A stretch of 64,000 nucleotides of DNA from DATFRY01 sp963764695 (GTDB lineage: Bacteria > Myxococcota_A > Polyangia > Haliangiales > Haliangiaceae), in contig CAVXTW010000015.1 of assembly GCA_963764695.1 (NCBI GenBank), positions 1-64,000 on the forward strand, written 5' to 3'. Positions within the stretch are counted from its first letter, which is position 1. Each line of letters starts with the position of its first letter. The position numbers and the translations under genes were made by a program. The notes beneath the pieces were generated by a model, which was given only the letters and a program-made list of their open reading frames with translations, made no database searches and was not told the DNA's origin. Positions 55,949-64,000 of the stretch are shown piece by piece.

Positions 55949-56560
55949 GTGAGCGCGACGAGCACTGCAGCCAGCGCGCGGACCGTCCCCGCGGCTCTGT
56001 CGAGCGAGGATCAGCGGGTCGTCATCTACGGCGTCCCGTGGCAGACCTATTGCGCGATCCGCGAGCTGCTCGACTCGCCCGGGCTGAGGATGACGTACAT
56101 CGAGGGGACGCTCGAGCTGATGACGCCTTCACCGCTACACGAGCTGCGCAAGACGACCATCGCCCGCCTGCTGGAGGTGTTCGCGCTCGAGCGCGACGTG
56201 CCGCTCACCGGCTACGGCTCGGCCACGTTCAAGCGCGAGGCGAAGAAGCGCGGGCTCGAGCCGGACGAGTGCTACGTCCTGGGCGGCCCGCTGCGCGACG
56301 CGCCGGACATCGCAATCGAGGTGGTCGTCACCTCCGGCGGGGTCGGCAAGCTCCCGATCTACGCCGCGCTCGGAGTGCGCGAGGTCTGGTTCTTCGAGGA
56401 CGACGCGTTCCGGCTCCATCAGCTCGAGGGCGGCGAGTACCGGCCGATCGAGAGCAGCGCTCTCTTGCCCGGGCTCGATCTCGCCGTCCTGGTCCGGTTT
56501 GCCGTGCGAGACGATCAGCACCAGGCGGTTCGCGAGTACCGCGATCTGCTGCGCGGCTGA
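55949..56560 (+). CDS. Uma2-family (DUF820) PD-(D/E)XK nuclease-like protein
   Basis: 203 residues from a GTG. Family features: RMTYIEGTLELMTPSPLHE, DECYVLGG, and the nuclease-like core PDIAIEVVVTSGGV with VREVWFFEDD. The usual catalytic lysine of the exK motif is not evident after IEVV, where the sequence reads TSGGVGKL. Uma2 proteins are abundant in cyanobacteria and some myxobacteria and their function is unknown. It lies between the sigma54 regulator and the kdp histidine kinase, ending 6 bp from the latter on the opposite strand. Confidence 0.8.
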   Translation: MSATSTAASARTVPAALSSEDQRVVIYGVPWQTYCAIRELLDSPGLRMTYIEGTLELMTPSPLHELRKTTIARLLEVFALERDVPLTGYGSATFKREAKKRGLEPDECYVLGGPLRDAPDIAIEVVVTSGGVGKLPIYAALGVREVWFFEDDAFRLHQLEGGEYRPIESSALLPGLDLAVLVRFAVRDDQHQAVREYRDLLRG

Positions 56561-56566
56561 GCGCGC

Positions 56567-58414
56567 TCAGCCGGCGGGGGCGGGCTGCGCGCCTGCGGCC
56601 GGGAGGGTGAACCAGAAGGAGCTGCCGTGGCCCGGCTCGCTGTCGAGGCCGATCTCGCCGCCGTGGGCGGTGACCAGCTCCTTGGCGATGAACAGGCCGA
56701 GGCCGGCGGCGCCGGTCGGGGCGCCCGGCATGCGGAAGAACTTGTCGAACACGGCCTGCTGGTACTCGCGGGGCACGCCGGGGCCGGCGTCGCGCACGGT
56801 GAAGCGGACCACGCCGTCGGTGCGGGCAACGGAGATCGACACGACGCCGCCGCCCGGGCTGTGGCGGATCGCGTTGGTCAGGAGATTTGCGAACACGAGC
56901 TGGGTCCGCTCCGGGTCGGCCGAGACCTCGCCGTTGCCCGGCAGCACCTCGGAGCGGAGCTGCACGCCGCGCAGCGCTGCGTTGCCGGCCTGCGCCTCGA
57001 GCGCGTCGCGCACCAGCGTCTCCACGTCGAGCGCGACCGGCCGCAGCTCGACGCGACCGGCCTGGATGCGCGACAGATTGAGCAGCTCGTCGACGATCGC
57101 CTGCAGCCGCTCGCAGTCCTCGCGCGCCGCGTGCAGGAGATCGGCCTGCTTCTCGGTCAGCGGGCCGACCACCTGCTCGGTGCAGAGGTGGATGGCCATG
57201 TGCAGCGACGTGAGCGGGGTGCGGAACTCGTGCGCGACGGTGGCGACGAGGTTGTTCTTGAGCTCGTCGAAGCGGAGCAGCCGGCTGACGTCTTGCAGAA
57301 CCACGGTGACGCCGTTGACCGCGCCCCCCTCGCTGTAGACCGCCGTGCCGCGGGCCAGGAAGTGGCGGTCGCCCTCGGGGGTGGCCACGCGGACCGCATC
57401 CTCGAGGCCGCGCGGCAGGAAGGTCCCGCGCCCGCCCACCACGTACTGGCGGACCGCCTCGACCACCTCGCGGATCGCCGGATCGGCGTCGCGCAGCGCG
57501 TGCTCGCCCTGGGCGCCGGCGTCGAGGCGCAGCATTGTGTCGGCCGCGCGGTTGGAGTGGCGCAGATCGCCGTCGATGCCGAGCACCAGCACCGGGTCCG
57601 GCAGGCTGTCGATGGCCGCCTGCGACGCCTGCTGCGCCTCGATCAGCTCGCCGAGAGAGCTCTCGCGGTACTGCTGCAGCCGGTCGGCCATGGTGTTGAA
57701 CTCGCGCGACAGCTGCGCGACCTCGTCGGTGCCGGCCGTGCGCGCCCGGCTCTCCAGATCTCCCTCGCCGATGCGGCGCGCGGCCTGGCTCAGCACGTTG
57801 AGCGGGCGCAAGAGGCGCGTGGTCAGCAAGCTGGTGGCCAGCACGGCGACCGCGAAGCCGGCCACCAGGATGCCGATCAGCCCGGCGCGGAAGCGATCGG
57901 CCTGGCGCGCGGCCTGCTCGCTCTTTCTGACCATGGCGTCCTGGTTGAGCGACAGGATCACCTCGGCCGCATCCTTGACCGCCGTGAAGGTCGGCAACAG
58001 GCGCTCGAAGTAGACCCGCTTCGCGTCGCCCGGCGGCGCTCGCCCCAGCGCGTCGAGCTGCGCCAGGTAGCGCGCCCAGAGCGCGCGAAGCTCGGCGGTC
58101 GCCGCCTGCTCGCCGCGCTCGGTGACGTTGCCCTCCTGCGCCGCCAGCTCGGCCTCGAAGCGGGCGCGGTGCTCGCCGGTCTGGGCCACGCCGCGCGCCG
58201 CCTCGCCGGCGACGACGAACAGCGCGCCCGAGTCCATGCGCTCGATCGACTCCTTCATGCGCTGGGCGGCGAGCACGCTGCGGTAGTTGTCCTCGAGGAT
58301 GCGCTGCGAGCCGCGCCCGAGCGACCGCGTCATCACGCCGCCGGCCACGCCGACGACGATCAATGCCGCCGCCAGCGGGACCTGAGCCAGGAGCAGCCGG
58401 CCGCGGAAGGTCAT
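56567..58414 (-). CDS. Membrane histidine kinase (HAMP, PAS), partner of KdpD-like sensor
   Basis: 615 residues: TM1 (8-27), periplasmic helical domain, TM2 (about 177-197), HAMP (200-252), PAS-like domain (265-380, AIDSLPDPVLVLGIDG), HisKA with phospho-accepting His395 in AHEFRTPLTSL, and HATPase with FANLLTNAIRHS and GLGLFIAKELVTAHGGEIG. Its start overlaps the stop of the KdpD N-terminal gene (ATGA, 58,414-58,411). In enteric KdpD these parts form one chain; here the transmitter is a separate protein with its own periplasmic domain. It probably phosphorylates the nearby sigma54 regulator. Intact frame. Confidence 0.92.
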   Translation of the reverse strand: MTFRGRLLLAQVPLAAALIVVGVAGGVMTRSLGRGSQRILEDNYRSVLAAQRMKESIERMDSGALFVVAGEAARGVAQTGEHRARFEAELAAQEGNVTERGEQAATAELRALWARYLAQLDALGRAPPGDAKRVYFERLLPTFTAVKDAAEVILSLNQDAMVRKSEQAARQADRFRAGLIGILVAGFAVAVLATSLLTTRLLRPLNVLSQAARRIGEGDLESRARTAGTDEVAQLSREFNTMADRLQQYRESSLGELIEAQQASQAAIDSLPDPVLVLGIDGDLRHSNRAADTMLRLDAGAQGEHALRDADPAIREVVEAVRQYVVGGRGTFLPRGLEDAVRVATPEGDRHFLARGTAVYSEGGAVNGVTVVLQDVSRLLRFDELKNNLVATVAHEFRTPLTSLHMAIHLCTEQVVGPLTEKQADLLHAAREDCERLQAIVDELLNLSRIQAGRVELRPVALDVETLVRDALEAQAGNAALRGVQLRSEVLPGNGEVSADPERTQLVFANLLTNAIRHSPGGGVVSISVARTDGVVRFTVRDAGPGVPREYQQAVFDKFFRMPGAPTGAAGLGLFIAKELVTAHGGEIGLDSEPGHGSSFWFTLPAAGAQPAPAG

Positions 58415-59556
58415 GGCCGCTCGTCCTCCTCGGCCAGCGACACGATGTGCAGGTCGAAACCGGACGCCTCGCGCACCATGCGCAGCGGCACCGAGCGGCC
58501 CAGCACCTGCCGCCACCAGGGCTGATGCGAGCGCCCGATGATGATGTGGCCGACCCCGTGCGAGCGGGCGAAGTCCATCAGCGCGGACACCGGATCGCGC
58601 GCCTGCAGCCTCACCACCTCGGCCCCCAGCTCGCGCGCGCGCTCGATGTTGGACAGAAGATGGCGCTGCGCCTCGGCGTCGATGCGGGTGGGCGCCTCGC
58701 CCGGCGTCTCGACATAGACCACGAACCAGTCGGTGTTGAGCCGGCCCGCCGCGCGCGAGCCGCGGTGCAGCAGCACGGCGGCGTGGCGCGGATACGACGA
58801 CATGCACACCATGACCCGGCCGTGGGGCCGCGCGCCGCTGTCGTCGTCGCGCCGGGTGCGCGCCTCGCTGGCCCGCTCCAGGCTCTCGGCCACCTCGCGC
58901 AGCGCGAGCTCGCGCAGGGTCGACAGGTTCGACTGCGCGAAGAAGTGCTCGAGCGCCCAGGCCACCTTGTCCTCGGTGTAGATCTTGCCGCTGCGCAGGC
59001 GTTCTTGCAGATCTTCCACCGCCAGGTCGAGATTGACCACCTGGTCCGCCTGCTTGAGGAAGCTGTCGGGCACCGTCTCGCGCACCGCCACGCCGGTCAC
59101 GCGCTCGACAAGGTCGTTGAGCGAGTCCAGGTGCTGGATGTTGAACGCGCCGATCACGTTGATGCCGGCGTCGATCAGCTCGAGCACGTCCCGGTAGCGC
59201 TTGCGGTTGCGGCCGCCCGGCACGTTCGTGTGAGCAATCTCGTCGACGATGGCGACGGCCGGGCGACGGGCCAGCACGCCGTCGAGGTCCATCTCCTCGA
59301 CCGTCACGCCCCGGTACTCGACGCTCGTGCGCGGCACCACCTCGAGCCCGTCGATGAGCGCCGCGGTCTCGGCGCGGCCGTGCGTCTCGATGAAGCCGAG
59401 CACCACATCGACGCCGCGCCTGGCCAGCGCGTGCGCCTCCTCCAGCATCTGGTAGGTCTTGCCGACCCCGGCCGCGAAGCCGATGTAGAGCTTGAGGCGC
59501 CCGCGCCGCGCGCGCTGGACCAGCTCGAGGAAATCCTCGGGGCGGCGGGCAGCCAC
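58411..59556 (-). CDS. kdpD: KdpD N-terminal sensor (KdpD + USP domains), no kinase core
   Basis: 381 residues. The KdpD domain has LKLYIGFAAGVGKTYQML (Walker A at 26-34; the usual PG is AG here), PAVAIVDEIAHTN and KRYRDVLELIDAGINVIGAFNIQHL. A universal-stress-like domain follows, with HIIIGRSHQPWWRQVLGRS. In full-length KdpD this cytoplasmic part senses potassium or osmotic state and, in some bacteria, c-di-AMP via the USP part. The membrane and histidine kinase parts are missing by design, as the next gene (4-base overlap) supplies a kinase. It follows kdpC by 8 bp. Intact frame. Confidence 0.93.
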   Translation of the reverse strand: MAARRPEDFLELVQRARRGRLKLYIGFAAGVGKTYQMLEEAHALARRGVDVVLGFIETHGRAETAALIDGLEVVPRTSVEYRGVTVEEMDLDGVLARRPAVAIVDEIAHTNVPGGRNRKRYRDVLELIDAGINVIGAFNIQHLDSLNDLVERVTGVAVRETVPDSFLKQADQVVNLDLAVEDLQERLRSGKIYTEDKVAWALEHFFAQSNLSTLRELALREVAESLERASEARTRRDDDSGARPHGRVMVCMSSYPRHAAVLLHRGSRAAGRLNTDWFVVYVETPGEAPTRIDAEAQRHLLSNIERARELGAEVVRLQARDPVSALMDFARSHGVGHIIIGRSHQPWWRQVLGRSVPLRMVREASGFDLHIVSLAEEDERP

Positions 59557-59564
59557 GCTCTATC

Positions 59565-60174
59565 CTAGGGCGATTTCGGGGCCGGCGGAGACAGCGCCGG
59601 CGCACCGAACTGGCGGTCGAGGGCGAGGTTGAGCCCGAGCACGTTCACGTGCGGCTCGCCCAGAAAGCCCAGATCGCGCCCCTCGATGTGGGCGTCGACC
59701 ACGGCGCGGATGCGATCCGGCGCGACCTGGCGGGCCTGCGCGACCCGCGGGACCTGCCAGATCGCGGCGGCCGGGGAGATGTGCGGATCGAGCCCGCTGG
59801 CCGACGCGGCCAGGAGCTCGGCCGGGATGGGCCGCCCCGCGTCCGGGTTCTCCTCGAGGAGGCGCTTCTCCTCTGCTGCCACGCGGTCGGCGAGCTTCTT
59901 CGAGGTCGTGCCCAGGTTGGAGCCGGACGAGGCGGCCGCGTCGTAGCCGCTGCCGGCCGCCGACGGACGGCCGTGGAAGTAGACCGGCGCGGTGAAGCTC
60001 TGCCCGATGAGAGCCGAGCCGACCGTCTGGCCGCTCTCGTCGGTGACCAGGCTGCCGTTGGCCCGCGACGGGAACAGCATCTGGGCCAGCGCCGGTCATG
60101 ACCAGCGGGTAGACCAGTCCGGTCAGGGTGAGTGTCACGATGGTGACGCGAAGCGCGATGACGGTGGTCCTCAT
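59565..60174 (-). CDS. kdpC: K+-transporting ATPase subunit C
   Basis: About 203 residues. One N-terminal membrane helix (VIALRVTIVTLTLTGLVYPLVM), then the periplasmic domain with SLVTDESGQTVGSALIGQSF, FHGRPSAAGSGYDAAASSGSNLGTTSKKL and ASGLDPHISPAAAIWQVPRV, all family signatures. KdpC stabilises KdpB and raises ATP affinity in the KdpFABC pump. One frame break near 60,095 joins the helix to the rest. The start overlaps the kdpB stop (ATGA). Confidence 0.93.
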
Positions 60175-62236
60175 GGGATCCTCTGCACCAGGCCCACGCC
60201 TTCGAGGACGAGGTCGATGGCCTTGATTCCGATGAACGGCGCGATCACGCCGCCCACTCCATAGATGAGCATCGAGCGCCGCAGCAGCGCCGCAGCGCCG
60301 ATCGGCCGGTACTTCACGCCGCGCAGCGCCAGCGGGATGAGCAGCACGATGATGATCGCGTTGAAGATGACGGCGGAGAGCACCGCCGACAGCGGCGACG
60401 CCAGGTCCATGACGTTGAGCGGCTCGATGGCCGGGTAGACGCTGAGGAACAGCGCCGGCAGGATGGCGAAGTACTTGGCCACGTCGTTCGCGATCGAGAA
60501 CGTCGTCAGCGAGCCGCGCGTCATCAGCAGCTGCTTGCCGACCTCGACCACCTCGAGCAGCTTGGTCGGGTTGGAGTCGAGGTCGACCATGTTGCCGGCC
60601 TCCTTGGCCGCCTGCGTGCCGGTGTTCATGGCCACGCCGACGTCGGCCTGGGCGAGCGCGGGCGCGTCGTTGGTGCCGTCGCCGGTCATGGCCACGAGCT
60701 TGCCCTTGGCCTGCTCCTCCACGATGAGGCGCATCTTGGCCTCGGGGGTCGCCTCGGCCAGGAAGTCGTCGACGCCGGCTTCCCTGGCGATGGCGGCCGC
60801 GGTGCGCGGGTTGTCGCCGGTGATCATGACGGTCGGATGCCCATGGCGCGGAAGCGCGCGAAGCGCTCCGCGATGCCGCCCTTGACCACGTCCTTGAGGT
60901 GCACGATGCCGAGCACCCGGCCGCCGTCGGAGACCGCCAGCGGGGTACCGCCAGAGTCGCCGATGCGTGCGCGACCTCCTGGGCGAGCTCGGGCGGCACG
61001 CTGGCGCTACCGTTGAGCGTCTTCACGTGCGCGACCACGGCGTCGACCGCGCCCTTGCGGATGGTGCGGCCGTGCAGGTCGCAGCCGCTCATGCGGGTCT
61101 GGGCCGAGAACGGCACGAACGTCGCACCCATTTCCACGATGTCGCGCCCGCGCAGCTTGTAGCGCTCCTTTGCCAGCACGACGATCGAGCGGCCCTCCGG
61201 GGTCTCGTCGGCAAGGCTGGCCAGCTGCGCCGCCTCGGCCAGCTCCTCGGCCGCCACGCCCGGCATCGGGATGAACTCGGTGGCCATGCGGTTGCCGAGC
61301 GTGATGGTGCCGGTCTTGTCGAGCAGCAGGGTGTCCACGTCGCCGGCCGCCTCGACGGCGCGGCCGCTCATGGCGATGACGTTCTTGCGCAGGAGGCGGT
61401 CCATGCCGGCGATGCCGATGGCCGACAGCAGCCCGCCGATCGTCGTCGGGATCAGGCAGACGAGCAGCGCCACGATCGCGGTCGCCGACAGCGGCACGCC
61501 CGAGTAGAGCGCCATCGGCACCAGGGTCACGCAGGCGAACAGAAAGACGATGGTGAGACCGACGAGCAGGATGTGCAGCGCGATCTCGTTGGGCGTCTTC
61601 TGGCGCGAGGCGCCCTCGACCAGCGCGATCATGCGATCGAGGAACGACTCGCCCGGGTTGGCGCCGATGCGCACGACGATCCGGTCGGACAGCACCTTGG
61701 TGCCGCCGGTGACTGCCGACCGATCGCCGCCGCGACTCGCGGATGACCGGTGCGGACTCGCCGGTGATGGCCGACTCGTCGACCGACGCGACCCCTTCGA
61801 CGACCTCGCCGTCGCCCGGGATGAGCTGGCCGGCCTCGACCACGACCCGGTCGCCCTTGCGCAGCGACGAGGCCGGCACCGCCTCTTCCCGGCCGTCGAC
61901 CAGGCGGCGCGCGGTGGTCTCCATGCGCATCCTGCGCAGCGTGTCGGCCTGCGCCTTGCCGCGCCCCTCGGCCACCGCCTCGGCGAAGTTGGCGAAGATG
62001 ACCGTGAACCAGAGCCAGACCGAGACCCAGCCGCTGAACCAGAGCGGGACTTGCGGGGAGCCGGCGAAGGCGTCGCGCAGGAACAGGATCGTGGTGAGCA
62101 GGCTGCCCACCTCGACCACGAACATGACCGGGTTCCTGGCCACGTGCTGCGGAGCCAGCTTGCGGAGGCTGTCGAGGACTGCCTGCCGGATGAGCGCCGG
62201 CTCGATCAGCCTGGGTTGTGCCTGTCGTGCGGACAT
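60171..62236 (-). CDS. kdpB: K+-transporting P-type ATPase subunit B
   Basis: About 688 residues. Start MSARQAQPRLIEPALI; motifs SVDESAITGESAPVIRES (actuator TGES), LLLDKTGTITLGNRMA (phosphorylated Asp), VAMTGDGTNDAPALAQADVG and ATPEAKMRLI. Membrane helices such as VFLFACVTLVPMALYSGVP are visible. It hydrolyses ATP to drive potassium through KdpA. Three frame breaks (about 61,735, 60,950 and 60,840) fall in conserved sequence. It overlaps kdpA by one base (TGATG). Confidence 0.95.
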
Positions 62237-63967
62237 CAGAAGAGCTCCCCTCGAGCGGCCAGGAAGTGCTCGACGACCGGGCCGAGCGAGAGCGCCGGGA
62301 AGAAGGTCAGCGCGCCGACGATCAGGATGACCGCCACGAGCAGACCGACGAACAGCCAGCCGCTGGTCGGGAACGTGCCCGGACCCGGCTGCACGACCTT
62401 CTTGCCGATCATCGAGCCGGCGATGGCAAGGGCCGGGACGATCATGAGGAAGCGGCCGACCAGCATCGCCAGGCCCAGAGTGACGTTGTAGAAGGGCGTG
62501 TTGGCGCTGAGGCCGGCGAACGCCGAGCCGTTGTTGCCGGTCGCGCTGGTGAAGGCGTAGAGGATCTCCGACAGGCCGTGCGGCCCGGCGTTGTTGAGCG
62601 ACGACACGCCGTACGGGGCCAGCACCGCCCAGGCCGTGAAGCCCAGGATGATGAGCGGGAAGATGAGCACGTAGAGCATGGCCAGCTTCATCTCGCGCGC
62701 CTCGATCTTCTTGCCCAGGTACTCCGGGCGTCCGGCCGACCATGAGGCCGGCGATGAACACCGCGAGCAGGACGAAGATCAGCATCCCGTACAGGCCCGC
62801 CCCGACGCCGCCGAAGACCACCTCGCCCAGCTGGATGTTGACCAGCGGCACCATGCCGCCCAGCGGGGTGAAGCTGTCGTGCATCGAGTTGACCGCGCCG
62901 CACGACGCGTCGGTCGTCACCGTCGCGAACAGCGCCGAGGCCGACAGGCCGAAGCGGACCTCCTTGCCCTCCATGTTGCCGGCGGCGACGTCGCCCGCCG
63001 GCGCGGCCGCCGCGATGGCGGCGTTGGGCTGCGACTCGGCCCAGTACGCCGTGGTCACACCGCCGGCGAACAGGATGAACATCGCCGCCAGGAGGACCCA
63101 GCCCTGGCGCTGATCGCGCGCCATGCGGCCGTAGGTGTAGGTCAGCGCCGCCGGGATGCAGAAGATGAGAAGCATCTCGACGAAGTTGGTGACAGGCCGT
63201 CGGGTTCTCGAACGGGTGGGCGCTGTTGGCGTTGAAGAAGCCGCCGCCGTTGGTGCCGAGCTCCTTGATGACCTCCTGCGACGCCACCGGCCCCATGGCG
63301 ATGATCTGCTTCGCGCCCTCGAGGGTGGTCACCTCGGCGTAGCCGTCCAGGTTCTGGATGACGCCCATCGCCACCAGCACCAGGCCGACGACGATGCGAG
63401 ATCGGCAGCAGCACGTAGACCGTGGCGCGGATGACATCGACCCAGAAGTTGCCGAGGGTCTTCTGTCCGCCCTCGCCCACCTTGCGGGTGAGACCGCGGG
63501 CCAGCGCCAGGGCGACGCCGATGCCGGCCGCCGCCGAGGTGAAGTTGTGCCAGGCCAGCCCCGCCATCTGGGTCAGGTAGCTCATCGTCGCCTCGCCGGC
63601 GTAGCCCTGCCAGTTCGTGTTGGTGGTGAAGCTGACCGCCGTGTTGAACGACGACTCCGGCCCCACCGCCGGCATGTGCTGCGGGTTCAAGGGCAGGACG
63701 TGCTGGAGCCGCTGGATCGCGTAGGTGACCAGCACGCCGATCAGCGCTGAACACCAGGAGCGAGGCGGTGTACTCGACCCAGGTCTGCTCTTTCTTCTCG
63801 TCGACGCCGCATAGCCGCAGCAGGAAGCGCTCGACGGGGCCGAACACGCGCGGCAGGGGCCGGTGCTCGCCCTCGAACACGCGGAACATGTAGACGCCCA
63901 GCGGCCTCGTCAGCGCGAGGATGACGAGCGCGAAGGCCAGGATCTGGAACCAGCCGATGGCGGTCAT
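62236..63967 (-). CDS. kdpA: K+-transporting ATPase subunit A (potassium channel-like)
   Basis: About 577 residues. Start MTAIGWFQILAFALVILALT with AGGAG 4 bases upstream. Selectivity-filter repeats and conserved loops: SSFNTAVSFTTNTNWQGYAG, EATMSYLTQMAGLAWHNFTS, KELGTNGGGFFNANSAHPFE and ASCGAVNSMHDSFTPLGGMV; near the end, ATGNNGSAFAGL. KdpA binds and conducts K+ as four K-channel-like repeats. Four frame breaks are inferred (about 63,750, 63,405, 63,195 and 62,740). kdpF ends 7 bases upstream. Confidence 0.95.
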
Positions 63968-63974
63968 GGTGCTC

Positions 63975-64000
63975 CTAGAACCGCTCCGGCCGGAGCAGCG
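63975..64000 (-). CDS. kdpF: KdpF small subunit, C-terminal end only
   Basis: The last seven codons before a TAG at 63,977-63,975 read LLRPERF, the typical KdpF ending (xLLRPExF). The single-helix KdpF is about 29 residues and stabilises the KdpABC complex; the rest lies beyond the window. The call rests on the short tail plus its correct place before kdpA. Confidence 0.75.

Overview
The window is very GC-rich DNA that looks like a Myxococcota (myxobacterial) chromosome segment. The evidence is a DUF2330 protein ending in a MYXO-CTERM sorting tag, four Ser/Thr kinases (three of them kinase-TM-TPR proteins in a row), many Asp/Gly-rich lipoproteins, haem lipoproteins with CX4CH motifs, and a sigma54-type regulator beside a split Kdp sensor. 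Most genes lie on the minus strand. A dominant technical feature is the large number of single-base frame breaks inside otherwise conserved proteins. They are concentrated at about 1-30 kb and 60-64 kb, while several genes between 32 and 59 kb are intact. I treat most of them as consensus errors and annotate full-length genes across them, marking approximate break positions.

Region 1 (0-13.7 kb) is a toxin-like accessory locus. A 1.65-kb-codon lipoprotein with a possible LamG-like region is translationally coupled to a secreted SpvB/TcdB-type RHS protein. The RHS protein carries FG-GAP repeats, YD repeats, a hydrophobic segment, a self-processing Hint domain and a ~96-residue C-terminal toxin domain. 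An overlapping immunity-like gene follows, then a displaced 120-bp copy of RHS coding sequence joined to an alternative tail, then a second immunity-like gene, and a broken antitoxin-like gene at the left edge. A divergent Fis-type response regulator sits upstream of the toxin genes.

Region 2 (13.7-21.2 kb) holds two coupled multi-haem/beta-propeller lipoproteins and a large conserved protein (possibly DUF6909) with nucleoside-phosphorylase-like motifs. Region 3 (21.2-32 kb) has three head-to-tail kinase-TPR genes and a CitE/HpcH-like aldolase (DUF6986-like). A decayed partial copy of that aldolase lies between kinases 2 and 3, so the aldolase-kinase unit was probably duplicated in tandem.

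Region 4 (32-38 kb) has an ABC exporter, a cold-shock protein, the MYXO-CTERM DUF2330 protein, a small lipoprotein, and an adenine methylase coupled to another small lipoprotein. Region 5 (38-49 kb) has a huge low-complexity zinc-ribbon membrane protein downstream of a fourth kinase, two small lipoproteins, a lipoprotein GMC oxidoreductase and a LigD-type DNA ligase.

Region 6 (49-54.5 kb) has a Ppx/GppA-HD enzyme and an iron-related operon (porin, imelysin, di-haem oxidoreductase) with a strong Fur-box candidate just upstream. Region 7 (54.5-64 kb) is a high-affinity potassium system: the end of kdpF at the window edge, kdpA, kdpB, kdpC, a KdpD N-terminal sensor and a separate histidine kinase. 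A sigma54 response regulator, rather than a KdpE-like one, is encoded convergently nearby, separated by a Uma2-family gene.
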